A stretch of 38,264 nucleotides of DNA, from the NCBI GenBank assembly GCA_947040945.1, contig CAMRCO010000009.1:1-38264 (forward strand), in the 5' to 3' direction. Below the pieces are notes generated by a model, which saw nothing but the letters and a program-made list of their open reading frames with translations, was not told the origin of the DNA and searched no databases. This document shows positions 9,741 to 18,109 of the stretch, in pieces. Source of the DNA: an uncultured Spirochaetia bacterium (GTDB lineage: Bacteria > Spirochaetota > Brachyspiria > Brachyspirales > Brachyspiraceae). Each line of letters begins with the position of its first letter. Position 1 is the stretch's first letter. A program made the translations under genes and the position numbers.

Positions 9741-9892
9741 ATTTTTAATTCGATATTTAAAAGTAGCATATAACTTCTTAAAAGTCAAACTAAAACATAA
9801 TATTTACTTATAACTTTTGTATAAGATTGCAACAAAATTATTTTATTAAAAGTTAAAAATAAATCAAAAATATAATCTATGGATATAAATAA

Positions 9893-11323
9893 ATGGTAGT
9901 ACATATTGACATTATAAAGCCATTTGAAACATGGCTCAATGAGGACAAACGTATTAAAGTAGCATTTGGTGGACGTGGCGGTGGAAAAAGTGAATCTATT
10001 TTACGCATGCTTTTAGTTTTAAGTTTCACTAATAATGAGTGTACTTTTTTATTTGCACGTGAAACAGAAGCGTCTATTAAATACTCAACCTACTCTCTTA
10101 TTACTCATCTAATTAAAAATAATCAATTAACAGAATATTTTCATGTCACAAAAAAAGTGATAACAAACAAAATCACCAATGTAAAATTTATATTTACTGG
10201 TTTACGAGAATACTCAATCGATAAAGTTAAAAGTATACATAATATTAAATACTGTTTTATTGAAGAAGGACAAACTATAACTCAGGGAAGTTGGGAAGTT
10301 CTTGAACCATCAATACGTGCCTCAAAATCTGAAATATGGTGGGCATTTAATCCTAGAAAACTGCTTGATCCAATTTATCAAACTGTAAGCAAATATACTC
10401 TCAAAGATAAAATATATACTAAAGACAATGAAAAAGATTATAAGTATTCTGAATACATAGATAAAAATACTCTTATAACAAAAGTAAATTATGACGGCAA
10501 TCATTTTTTTAGTGAAATACTTGAAACCAGCAGAAGTATGAGTCTTCAAAACACTCCTAATTTATATGGCTATATTTGGCTTGGAGAATTAAAACAAGAA
10601 CAAGGCAGAATATTCTTAAAAAGTAAATTAAAATTTTTTAATGTTCATAAGTATAAAAAAAATATGAGTCCAGAACATGTAGCTCGAGCCATAATTGATC
10701 CTGCATTTGGTGGCAAAAACTGTTTTACAAGTTGTATAATTTATGTAAAAGTTCAAGATAAATACTACATATTAGACTCAGGTCTTATGCGTAATCAGGA
10801 TGACAAAACCACTGATGAGAGCATCACCAAGTTCCTAGAAGAAAGAAATATAAAAGAGATAATGTGTGAAGCTAATTTTCAGCAAGGTGAGTTAATTAAA
10901 AAATTGAGACAAAATAAATTTATTGTAACTCCTTTTTATGTGCGTACTAGTAAAATTGAGAGAATAATAAACGCCTCTATTCCAATACGTGAAAATTGCT
11001 ACTTCGATGACAGGTCATTAGTAACTCCAGATGAAAATGAAATGCCTTACTGGACGAAGTCATCACATGGCAGAAATTTTATAGCAATGATGCAACTACT
11101 CGGCTTTAGTGATAATCAAAATGAAAACTGTATTAAGGGCGACGACTTTAGTTTTATTGATTTTCCAGATGCTTTGGCTAGCTTAATACTTTATAGCAAA
11201 AATTATTTAAATACGTTAGACAAAAGTACTAATAAAAACTACTACATACTCTTTAATAGTGAAGATGAAAAAAATCCACGAGAGAAAAAAAATAATAAGG
11301 GGTTTAATTTTGGAATTAAATAA
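9893..11323 (+). CDS. Phage terminase large subunit
   Basis: A 476-residue packaging motor. The ATPase domain has Walker A GGRGGGKS (26-33) and Walker B CFIEEGQ (121-127, with the catalytic Glu following). The C-terminal half holds an RNase-H-like nuclease with acidic IDPAFGG near residue 268 and FIDFPDAL near 420. It belongs to the PBSX/Terminase_3 type. It translocates DNA into the prohead through the portal and cuts it. ATG 9893 is the only sensible start; the Shine-Dalgarno is weak (GGAT), and a TATAAT at 9871-9876 is the only promoter-like element. This is the first gene of the head-tail run; no recognisable small terminase subunit lies upstream, where one would normally be. Confidence 0.92.
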   Translation: MVVHIDIIKPFETWLNEDKRIKVAFGGRGGGKSESILRMLLVLSFTNNECTFLFARETEASIKYSTYSLITHLIKNNQLTEYFHVTKKVITNKITNVKFIFTGLREYSIDKVKSIHNIKYCFIEEGQTITQGSWEVLEPSIRASKSEIWWAFNPRKLLDPIYQTVSKYTLKDKIYTKDNEKDYKYSEYIDKNTLITKVNYDGNHFFSEILETSRSMSLQNTPNLYGYIWLGELKQEQGRIFLKSKLKFFNVHKYKKNMSPEHVARAIIDPAFGGKNCFTSCIIYVKVQDKYYILDSGLMRNQDDKTTDESITKFLEERNIKEIMCEANFQQGELIKKLRQNKFIVTPFYVRTSKIERIINASIPIRENCYFDDRSLVTPDENEMPYWTKSSHGRNFIAMMQLLGFSDNQNENCIKGDDFSFIDFPDALASLILYSKNYLNTLDKSTNKNYYILFNSEDEKNPREKKNNKGFNFGIK

Positions 11324-12617
11324 TAATGATGAAAAAAATGATCTTGATAAAAAAATATTAGACTATTATGAAAAAAAAATTGACATCGTATTAAAGCAAA
11401 ATAATGACCTTAAAAAGTATGCTTTAGATACAAGTGCCAATAGCGGAATAATAGATACATATCTTACAAGAGGCACATTCAGAAGCTCATTCTCAAATCC
11501 ACGTGAACAAACTATAATGGCAGAAGAGATGGCAAATGAAGGATATTTTAGCTTAGCATTAAAACAATTTACTAGCCTTTGCAAAAGTGTTAATGTAAAA
11601 CTCGGGTATAAATCTAAACATTTAGAAGACTGCCCTAAACATAAAAAAGTTCTTGAGTTTGTAGAAAGGCAAATTAATAGAGTTGGTGGATACGAAATAT
11701 TATTTGATAAAATTGTCACCCCTTCTTTAAGATGGGGTGTAGGTATTGCTATACCTGAACTTACCCTTACTGGAAAAAATAAAGATATGGTAGGTTTTAA
11801 TAGACTTAAAACTATAAATCTTCAAAATGTAAAAGGTTTTTATTTTGACCCTAATGACACAAGTCGAGTTAAAGTATTAAAATATATTACATTTCCTAAA
11901 GCAATTGAAATTGATGATATTGATAATCCTTATAGCAATATTAACGAAGACACACCTGTCTCTTTAATATCCATCGACATAGAAAAAAATTGCATAGCAT
12001 ATCATGCACATAATGCACTTGACGGCAATCCATTTGGTACATTTTATCTCTACTATTTATACTCATATTATAAGCAACATAAAAAACTTTCAGAAAGTTT
12101 ATACAATGCCCTACATAGTTTTGGAACATATCCTATGGGAGTTAGACGCACGTCAAGAGATAGCGGAGCTGATAACACACAATGGGAAATGGAGGCAACG
12201 GCAAGATTACTTAATCTCATGTCTGAAGGTGGAGGGCTTTATGTTGATGGCGAAGGTGAGCTTTATACACTAGATGCTCCTGATACAGAAAAAATGGTAT
12301 CGTCTATGGAAATGCTTTTTGATACTGTTATGCGTACAAGTTCACTTGGACAAATTACAACTGGAATAAAAGGTGGTGGTAGTCGGGACTTAATGCGTTC
12401 ACTTGATATTTTTACAGACAGCTTTGTGCTTGCTACAGTAAAAAAAGCATATCTTGATATATCTGAAACTATGATTAGAAATTTATGTGAATTAAACTTT
12501 TCACATAATTACAAAACAGAAAAACTTTTAGAGTATCCATATTTAATTGTAGAAGATCATTTTAATTCTATAACTGACAAATTAGATAAAAAAGTAGAAA
12601 AAGAAAATAAAAAATAA
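11310..12617 (+). CDS. Phage portal protein
   Basis: About 435 residues starting at TTG 11310, chosen because AAGGGG (11297-11302) lies 7 nt upstream; the frame is open further 5' but has no other good ribosome site. The start overlaps the terminase stop by 14 nt, suggesting translational coupling. The segment with HNALDGNPFGTFYLYYLYSYY-like sequence, and the later GGGSRDLMRSLD, match the pattern of Mu gp29 / DUF935-type portals. The portal forms the dodecameric DNA entry ring at one capsid vertex and docks the terminase. Position directly after the large terminase and before the protease supports the call. Overall similarity to well-known portals is low. Confidence 0.72.
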   Translation: MELNNNDEKNDLDKKILDYYEKKIDIVLKQNNDLKKYALDTSANSGIIDTYLTRGTFRSSFSNPREQTIMAEEMANEGYFSLALKQFTSLCKSVNVKLGYKSKHLEDCPKHKKVLEFVERQINRVGGYEILFDKIVTPSLRWGVGIAIPELTLTGKNKDMVGFNRLKTINLQNVKGFYFDPNDTSRVKVLKYITFPKAIEIDDIDNPYSNINEDTPVSLISIDIEKNCIAYHAHNALDGNPFGTFYLYYLYSYYKQHKKLSESLYNALHSFGTYPMGVRRTSRDSGADNTQWEMEATARLLNLMSEGGGLYVDGEGELYTLDAPDTEKMVSSMEMLFDTVMRTSSLGQITTGIKGGGSRDLMRSLDIFTDSFVLATVKKAYLDISETMIRNLCELNFSHNYKTEKLLEYPYLIVEDHFNSITDKLDKKVEKENKK

Positions 12618-12633
12618 TTAGGAGCAAACAAAA

Positions 12634-13590
12634 ATGATTAAAAAAACTTTTAGAATACTTAAGCATAAGCTTAGGTGGTATAAACGTGATTTAGATTCTG
12701 ACAACATTTTTACACAAATTAGAGAAGAGTTTATAGGAAAAGACATTTGGGATAAGGCTGTGAAAAGATTTAAAGATGAAGGATTACCTTTATCTATTTA
12801 TGAAAATCATGATCACAGTAGTATTATAGGAAATGTTTTGGACATAGAGGCAAAAGATGATGGGCTTTATGTTACAAAGCATAGCTTATTTGAAAAAGGT
12901 AAAAATATTATAAGAAGCGGTAAATATACCTTGCCATCAATTGATGCTGTAATTTACAAAGATGCTGATAATAAAATTTGTGATTTAGAGTTATTTGGAA
13001 TTAGCTTAGTAAGTAGTGCGGGAGCAAAAAATGTTGAGCTTGTAACTATGGGTAAGTATGGTGAAAAAATAGCTTTATCAAAAATAAAAGAAAAAACAAA
13101 AAAGGAGGATTTTATTATGGATAAAAATCTAGTTTGGCAAATGTTTGAGGATGATGACTTTATTAAAGATATACCAGAGGGTATTATTGATAAAGTTATA
13201 GAAAATCATAAAGACTATATTACAGAAAAACTTAAAAATATGTCTTTAGAAGATGAAGCCGCAATAACAGAACTTGATGACGACACCGAAGAGGAAAAAA
13301 TCAAAAACACTAAAGAGACAAAAGAAGCAGAAGTACTTGCTATGTCTAAGTTTGATGACCAAATTTCATTTTATGAAGTCGAAAATAATTGCAAAGCGAT
13401 ACCTTCAAGTATTAAAAGAGCTAAAACATTTATAAAAAGAAATCATAAAAATATGGGAGATAAGTCTATTGGAATTGCTTTATCTGAACTTGAATTTTAT
13501 GGTCATAAAAGTGAAGAGAAAATTTTAATGGGAAAACTTTATAAAGAAAAAACATTAAAAGACATTACAACATCAATATTAAAATATTAG
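12634..13590 (+). CDS. Prohead protease-scaffold protein
   Basis: 318 residues. Residues 50-130 carry the prohead protease pattern: a His-containing segment (ENHDHSSIIGNVLDIEA, H59/H61), then DGLYV, then a Ser-containing strand (SGKYTLPSIDAV, S102) and the LFGISLVSSAG strand. These are the likely catalytic His and Ser; the third residue is not assigned. Residues 162-318 are helical and strongly charged, as expected of an internal scaffold. This domain order is that of the Mu I/Z and lambda C/Nu3 pairs. The protease would mature the capsid and destroy the scaffold. ATG 12634 has AGGAG upstream. The gene lies between portal and decoration protein, exactly where this function is expected. Confidence 0.72.
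   Translation: MIKKTFRILKHKLRWYKRDLDSDNIFTQIREEFIGKDIWDKAVKRFKDEGLPLSIYENHDHSSIIGNVLDIEAKDDGLYVTKHSLFEKGKNIIRSGKYTLPSIDAVIYKDADNKICDLELFGISLVSSAGAKNVELVTMGKYGEKIALSKIKEKTKKEDFIMDKNLVWQMFEDDDFIKDIPEGIIDKVIENHKDYITEKLKNMSLEDEAAITELDDDTEEEKIKNTKETKEAEVLAMSKFDDQISFYEVENNCKAIPSSIKRAKTFIKRNHKNMGDKSIGIALSELEFYGHKSEEKILMGKLYKEKTLKDITTSILKY
13117..13590 (+). CDS. Nested capsid scaffold protein from internal start
   Basis: Inside the protease gene and in the same frame (codon 162), an ATG at 13117 is preceded by AAGGAGG (13102-13108) with an 8-nt spacer, stronger than the site of the parent gene. Initiation here yields a 157-residue protein equal to the C-terminal scaffold region: acidic, charged and helical (LDDDTEEEKIKNTKETKEAE). 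Phages Mu (I/Z) and lambda (C/Nu3) make their scaffold in this way, as an in-frame nested product of the protease gene. The ribosome site and frame are seen directly; production of the protein is inferred. Confidence 0.7.
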   Translation: MDKNLVWQMFEDDDFIKDIPEGIIDKVIENHKDYITEKLKNMSLEDEAAITELDDDTEEEKIKNTKETKEAEVLAMSKFDDQISFYEVENNCKAIPSSIKRAKTFIKRNHKNMGDKSIGIALSELEFYGHKSEEKILMGKLYKEKTLKDITTSILKY

Positions 13591-13604
13591 GAGATTATAA
13601 AACA

Positions 13605-14027
13605 ATGAGTAATAAGTTAAACTTTATGGAAGGTAAAAGACTTATAGTGAATGGAGACAATGAACTTAATATTGACTTCAGTGTCAATTGGAATGAAGTT
13701 GAGCTAGCAAGCCCAATTTCAGTAGACAATAAAAATCAAGTTCATCCATTTATTGATGGAGAGACATTTCTAGGATTATTATCATATAAAAGTGGAATAA
13801 AAAATAGTAATGTACAAATAGATGGTGTAAACATAATAGAAATATGTTACTTGAAAGCAGGAAGTTTTTTTCATGTGAGAGCAGGAGAAGACGTAAAAAC
13901 TGGAGATGGACTTAAACCAGCAAGTAATGGATTTGTTAAAGCCACAGATGCATCTAGCATAAAATGTTTTGCTATCACAAACGCTTTAAAAGGAAATGTA
14001 TTAACAGTTAGAGGAGGAAATTATTAA
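13605..14027 (+). CDS. Head decoration/stabilising protein
   Basis: 140 residues directly before the capsid gene. The C-terminal half (AGEDVKTGDGLKPASNGFVKA) has the small beta-barrel pattern of DUF2190-type or lambda gpD-like capsid cement proteins, in which a value is held 'in the range of the capsid surface' by short turns; the N-terminal half is also strand-rich. It probably binds the outside of the expanded capsid. ATG 13605 has AGGAG about 10 nt upstream. Its stop overlaps the capsid start in TAATG. The assignment rests on position and pattern, not on a diagnostic motif. Confidence 0.62.
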   Translation: MSNKLNFMEGKRLIVNGDNELNIDFSVNWNEVELASPISVDNKNQVHPFIDGETFLGLLSYKSGIKNSNVQIDGVNIIEICYLKAGSFFHVRAGEDVKTGDGLKPASNGFVKATDASSIKCFAITNALKGNVLTVRGGNY

Positions 14028-14983
14028 TGACAAATTATAATGCAAAAGATATAGCACAACTAGAAGTGGCTGTCTCAAGTAAACTTTCAGCATATTCACA
14101 AGAATCACAACTCATAAGTAAAATGCTACCTAGTATAAGAATTAATTCAACTAATCAGCGTTTCCCAATATTTGAGGGAATGAATGCTTATAATCCTTCA
14201 GCTAATGGCTCAAGTGTAGAAATACTAGAACCAAGTACTGAATATAAGGACGCTGCTATTTTTTATACAAATAAAAAAATAGAAATACCACTTGCGACTA
14301 AGCGTTCAATGACAGCAATTGATGACCCTGATGGTAGCCAACTTATATCGCTAATAGCAAAGGCAGTTGCTGAAAGTAAATTTGTAACATTGGAATATAA
14401 TATACATAAAGCAATAGCCGCTCAAAAATATGAAGCAGGCAAAAATATATTTACAGCAGGAAATATTAATCAAGATAATTCAGGACTAGGATTTAGAGAA
14501 GCCGTAAACAATGCGATATCTTACCTAAAAACCACTCTAAATGGAATGAGTCATTCAAGACGAATAATTATGGCAATACCTGAAAAAAGCTGGTACAAAC
14601 TTACAGCAAGTCAAAAGCTATCTAATTTCTTTAACGGGTATGGCATGGCAAATACTAACTTCAACATACAGACTATAGAATCAATTTTTACTGAAAACTC
14701 TGGCACAAATGTTCAGGCAGCTGTTGGCGGTATGCGTTTTCTTGATAGTAAATTTGCTTCAGGAGAATCTGAACTTATATGGAATGAAGACCTTGAGTTC
14801 TATATTTTCACAAGCACAGATGATGTGTTTGCTGACAGAGCCTCAATTAAAAAACTTGAAGGAATTGAAAGACTTAGTGTAGTTGAGGATGGAAACAATA
14901 CAAGAATCGATTTCTATACAGACTATGGATACTATATTGACAAAGCTGAAGCATTTACTAAAGTAACTTTTTCTATAGTATAG
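14027..14983 (+). CDS. Major capsid protein (HK97-fold type)
   Basis: 318 residues, about 35 kDa, of the Mu gpT/gpE-like capsid type. Features include an N-terminal helical arm, a central LATKRSMTAIDDPDGSQ segment, conserved AESKFVTLEYNIHKAI helix, and near the C-terminus ADRASIKKLEGIERLSV and a final strand-rich stretch. No separate N-terminal delta domain of the HK97 kind is visible, consistent with a separate scaffold encoded by the previous gene. ATG 14027 overlaps the upstream stop (TAATG) and has GAGGAGG at 14011-14017, the strongest ribosome site in the cluster, fitting the most abundant product. Confidence 0.82.
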   Translation: MTNYNAKDIAQLEVAVSSKLSAYSQESQLISKMLPSIRINSTNQRFPIFEGMNAYNPSANGSSVEILEPSTEYKDAAIFYTNKKIEIPLATKRSMTAIDDPDGSQLISLIAKAVAESKFVTLEYNIHKAIAAQKYEAGKNIFTAGNINQDNSGLGFREAVNNAISYLKTTLNGMSHSRRIIMAIPEKSWYKLTASQKLSNFFNGYGMANTNFNIQTIESIFTENSGTNVQAAVGGMRFLDSKFASGESELIWNEDLEFYIFTSTDDVFADRASIKKLEGIERLSVVEDGNNTRIDFYTDYGYYIDKAEAFTKVTFSIV

Positions 14984-15004
14984 AAAAATTATAAAGGAAA
15001 TAAT

Positions 15005-15304
15005 ATGTACATAGGAAAAGTTGTTAATATAGACCTTGATAATTTACAGATTTTTGAAAAGGTATACACACTTAAAAAAGGCACTATATTTTTAGCCCGT
15101 GATGGAGTTCTTCATAATCAAATTAAAGCTGATTTTGTAAAAATATTAAAGCATGTTAAATCTAGGAAAGATACTGATTTACGAGAATATGTAGAAGTTC
15201 AAAATTATGAGAATAAAAACTTCATAAAAAAAGAATTAGATAAAGAAGAAAGTAATATAGAGACTGCAAAAAAAGAGATACCAAAAAATACAAACAGAAA
15301 GTAA
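15005..15304 (+). CDS. Small phage protein of unknown function, head-tail region
   Basis: 99 residues. The N-terminal 50 residues alternate strands (IGKVVNIDLDNLQIFEKVY) and the C-terminal 40 are highly charged and lysine/glutamate-rich. I do not recognise a family. Position between the capsid and the first connector suggests a small virion or head-completion role. AAAGGA precedes ATG 15005 at good spacing. Confidence 0.6.
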   Translation: MYIGKVVNIDLDNLQIFEKVYTLKKGTIFLARDGVLHNQIKADFVKILKHVKSRKDTDLREYVEVQNYENKNFIKKELDKEESNIETAKKEIPKNTNRK

Positions 15305-15318
15305 TAGAGAGGGACAAA

Positions 15319-15711
15319 ATGAAAGTAAATGTAACTATAGATGATATTAAAAGAAGCGCTAAACTTCTTGATTATGGAAACAATGAGTATAGCAAACAAA
15401 TCACTGATGATGAGATTAGTTTTTATTTAATTGATATTAAAAGCCAAATTGAAAGTTGGATATCAAAGTTAAAATTATCTTTTAAAGAAAATGATATATC
15501 TTACTACTATATTAAAAGATATATCATACTTGAAACTATAGTTGCATTAGCTTTTAGTAATTATACAGAAAATAATAAAGGCTATATAGAAAGTCTTAAA
15601 CTCGAAAGAGATAAATATCAAAACTTAATTGAAAAAAATACTAAACGCTTTGTAGGTCAACTTAAATCTCAAGAAGTCCCAAAACTTAGAAATGGATTTT
15701 TATTTAAATAA
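15319..15711 (+). CDS. Head-tail connector protein (adaptor type)
   Basis: 130 residues, mostly helical, with an N-terminal DDIKRSAKLLDYG segment, a DDEISFYLIDIKSQIESWI helix and a central IKRYIILETIVALAF helix. This resembles the helical-bundle adaptor proteins (Mu gp36 / DUF1320 or HK97 gp6-like) that bind beneath the portal. The call is based on size, helix pattern and position after the capsid; no catalytic motif is expected. GAGGG lies before ATG 15319. Confidence 0.52.
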   Translation: MKVNVTIDDIKRSAKLLDYGNNEYSKQITDDEISFYLIDIKSQIESWISKLKLSFKENDISYYYIKRYIILETIVALAFSNYTENNKGYIESLKLERDKYQNLIEKNTKRFVGQLKSQEVPKLRNGFLFK

Positions 15712-15729
15712 TTATTTTAAGGATAAAAA

Positions 15730-16263
15730 ATGATAATAAAAGAAATAAAAGAAGATTTACTTTTGTTTTTAGCTGATGAGTATTTTGATACTAATTGGAA
15801 TATAAAAAATGGAAAAGGAATGTTCAATAAAGGCTTAGAGCATAAATATAAAATAAATAATTTTAGTTTAGGAAATTTTAGAGAACTAGCCAAAAATTTT
15901 TTACTTGTTCAAGTTAAAAGTATAGAAGCTACAAAAAGTGATTCACTTGGTCAAATAGGACTTATAAATTTTGGTAGCAAAATAAATATGCTGATTAGCA
16001 TAGAGCAAAATACTATACCTACAAACTCAAGTTTTATAAGTGATCTATATATAGACACTTTATATAAAAGACTTCAGCAATTTATTTACTTATATAGAAA
16101 TAGAATAACACCAATAAATCCTGAAATAAATATTAGTAGGTATTATGACAAAATCGAAAACACATCAAATGATATAAATAAAATTACTATAAATGCTAAT
16201 TTAATATTTCATTATAAATTACAAGATTTAAGTTTAGAGGAGGAAGTAGACAATGATAGATGA
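15730..16263 (+). CDS. Putative tail completion/terminator protein
   Basis: 177 residues. A helical N-terminus (IKEIKEDLLLFLADEYF) is followed by strands and a later helix (YIDTLYKRLQQFIYLYRNR), then a final strand pair ending in NANLIFHYKL. This layout and the position just before the tail tube gene fit the tail-terminator or neck group (Mu gp37-like). Not recognised by a specific motif, so tentative. AAGGA precedes ATG 15730. The 3' end overlaps the next small gene by 11 nt. Confidence 0.48.
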   Translation: MIIKEIKEDLLLFLADEYFDTNWNIKNGKGMFNKGLEHKYKINNFSLGNFRELAKNFLLVQVKSIEATKSDSLGQIGLINFGSKINMLISIEQNTIPTNSSFISDLYIDTLYKRLQQFIYLYRNRITPINPEINISRYYDKIENTSNDINKITINANLIFHYKLQDLSLEEEVDNDR

Positions 16264-16399
16264 GTCTTGGGTAAATTTTTTAAAAGTCCATAAAGAAAAT
16301 ATTACTAAAAAAAATAAAAGTAATAAGATAGAAAAAAAATATGATATTAAAAATAAGCCAAAAAAATATAAAGAGGATATTAAAAATGACAGACCATAA
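16253..16399 (+). CDS. Small basic 48-residue phage protein
   Basis: An ATG at 16253 with a perfect AGGAGG (16238-16243, 9 nt away) opens a 48-codon frame ending at TAA 16397-16399. The product starts MIDESWVNFLKVHKENI and is then lysine-rich, with 16 or so Lys. It overlaps the gene before (11 nt) and the tail tube start after (14 nt), a coupling pattern used throughout this cluster, which supports it being real despite its size. Function unknown; the position is that of a minor neck or tail protein, or a translational coupler. Confidence 0.6.
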   Translation: MIDESWVNFLKVHKENITKKNKSNKIEKKYDIKNKPKKYKEDIKNDRP

Positions 16400-17765
16400 A
16401 GGATTAAAAGCATTTGTTGGAAGTGAATATAATATAAGAGTTGCGAAGTCTTCAAACAGTAAAGAGTTTATAGATTTTACACAAAAAGGAAATACAAAAC
16501 TTATTTTTCCAACATCATTTACAGTAAAAAAGAATGTTGAAGTTATTGATCAAGCAAGAATAGGTCTTCCTACTAATATTAAAATATTAGGCAAAAGCCA
16601 AATAACAGGCGATATGGGAGATATTATAACACCTAATGGGATAGCTTTTTATACAGCTATGAGCCTTGGTGGAATTACAAAATCATTAGAAAATAATAAA
16701 GCTTTTATAAGTATTGAGTATGATGGAAACTTTATACTTGACATAACAAAAGATATTAACGGCAAAACTACACAAGTTGATTTAGTTTTAGATGAAATTA
16801 CAAAAAGAGGTATTCCTATAACTGAGAATATGACTGTAAATGACTTTATTCAATTAGTTAATTCTTTTAAAACCCTAAGTGATGAAAATGAATTTTTGGC
16901 AACTATGCATATAGGACTTGGATCTGAAATATTAAATTTTGAAGAAGGCAAAAATGACTCAGTAACGTCTATTAATTCATCTATTAGAAACTTTTTTAGA
17001 GTGGGAGATTTGAGTGAAGAATACAAAGCGACTATTGCTCCATATATCAATTTTATAATCCCTAAAAGAGGAAACCCAGAATACTTTAATATCTTAGTTT
17101 CAAGTAGAAATGCTCTCCTAAATACTCAGTATGCAGGATGCAGAATGCTTACACTTAATATGGCTTATCAAAATAATAACCTTACAAATATTACAACAAA
17201 TATATGGGCAGGATATGACAAAAATTTTGATGGAGAGGCTTCACAAGCAGAAGTTGATGATGTATCAAATGCATACTCTCAAACCAATGGTCGCACTAAA
17301 GTATTTTATTCAGGTAAAACTGCTATGGCATTATCAAGTATAACAAATAATTTTGAATGGATAATTGAGCCTAATTGGAATATATCAAATGCCCCTTATG
17401 AAGTGCCAATATCGAAGTATGCTGACAGTTATGATATAGAAGCTATGTTTAATGAAGAAACTAAAGATATTTTTCAGGACAGAGTAAACAATAATAAAAA
17501 TATATCTTTAATGATCGAAACAAGCACAATGAAAAATGGTAAAGAATATAAAATAATAAAATCAACAAAAACACTACTTGGACAACCACAGTATCCGTCA
17601 ATTGCTGATGGCGTTATAAGTTTACAGGCATCAGGATTCACGTCAAAGGCAAGCGTATATGACCCTTACACAACTCTTATGATTATAACTAGTGATATAA
17701 ATATAGGAGTTAATTATACAGAAGAGGAAATATCAAAAGATTTTTCTGGATATACAAATATATAA
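16386..17765 (+). CDS. Major tail tube protein (siphophage type)
   Basis: 459 residues from ATG 16386, chosen because AGAGG (16372-16376) lies 9 nt upstream. The N-terminal part has an early ARIGLPTNIKILGKSQITGD strand and the GIAFYTAMSLG segment. The C-terminal half shows the typical tube strands: MLTLNMAYQNNNLTNITTNIW, then KVFYSGKTAMAL, then EWIIEPNWNI and ISLQASGFTS. Tube proteins stack as hexameric rings around the tape measure and form the DNA channel. At 459 residues it is larger than the usual 150-350; a helical stretch at about 130-200 (TVNDFIQLVNSFKTLSDEN) looks like an insertion. I see no tail-sheath pattern, so the tail should be non-contractile. Confidence 0.65.
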   Translation: MTDHKGLKAFVGSEYNIRVAKSSNSKEFIDFTQKGNTKLIFPTSFTVKKNVEVIDQARIGLPTNIKILGKSQITGDMGDIITPNGIAFYTAMSLGGITKSLENNKAFISIEYDGNFILDITKDINGKTTQVDLVLDEITKRGIPITENMTVNDFIQLVNSFKTLSDENEFLATMHIGLGSEILNFEEGKNDSVTSINSSIRNFFRVGDLSEEYKATIAPYINFIIPKRGNPEYFNILVSSRNALLNTQYAGCRMLTLNMAYQNNNLTNITTNIWAGYDKNFDGEASQAEVDDVSNAYSQTNGRTKVFYSGKTAMALSSITNNFEWIIEPNWNISNAPYEVPISKYADSYDIEAMFNEETKDIFQDRVNNNKNISLMIETSTMKNGKEYKIIKSTKTLLGQPQYPSIADGVISLQASGFTSKASVYDPYTTLMIITSDINIGVNYTEEEISKDFSGYTNI

Positions 17766-17788
17766 ATTTAATTTTTTAAGGAAATAAA

Positions 17789-18109
17789 ATGTACAAAAAT
17801 GATATTATCGATTTTTCAAAAGATCAAATTATTACAATACCGGTTAAAGATATAAATGTTAAAGACAAAGTTGAGCGTAGATATGGGGACTTATCAAAAT
17901 GGTTTAAGTCAGGAGACCGCATAGAGTTTGATGACAGTGCTGCTACTTTTATATCTATAAAAAATTCTGCCACTATTTTAGAATGTTTCAAAACTATAAA
18001 GCTTAGTGTAGTAAGAGATAGTGTAGAAGTTAACTTAAATAAAGAACCTTTTCACTGTGTATCAATGATAAATAAGTGCATAATGAGTTTTTTTGTCCTT
18101 GGGGCTTAG
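17789..18109 (+). CDS. Tail assembly chaperone, short form (gpG-like)
   Basis: 106 residues; the N-terminal half is strand-rich (DQIITIPVKDINVKDKVERRYGD), like the small G-type chaperones that lie between the tail tube and tape measure genes in siphophages. AAGGA precedes ATG 17789. Near the 3' end the run T TTT TTT (18088-18094), aligned on the codons of this frame, allows a -1 slip into the next frame, giving a 197-residue G-T fusion (102 residues from this frame and 95 from the next). Normal termination at TAG 18107-18109 gives the short form. Chaperones coat the tape measure before tube assembly and are absent from the finished particle. Confidence 0.78.
   Translation: MYKNDIIDFSKDQIITIPVKDINVKDKVERRYGDLSKWFKSGDRIEFDDSAATFISIKNSATILECFKTIKLSVVRDSVEVNLNKEPFHCVSMINKCIMSFFVLGA
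18088..18094 (+). other. -1 programmed ribosomal frameshift site T TTT TTT
   Basis: Seven T residues fit the slippery pattern X XXY YYZ exactly with respect to the codons of the upstream frame (AGT TTT TTT GTC). After slippage, reading continues TGT CCT TGG in the -1 frame. The -1 frame is bounded upstream by TAA 18073-18075, so the switch must fall between there and TAG 18107; this heptamer is the only candidate. A T-run could also act by transcriptional slippage. Confidence 0.78.
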
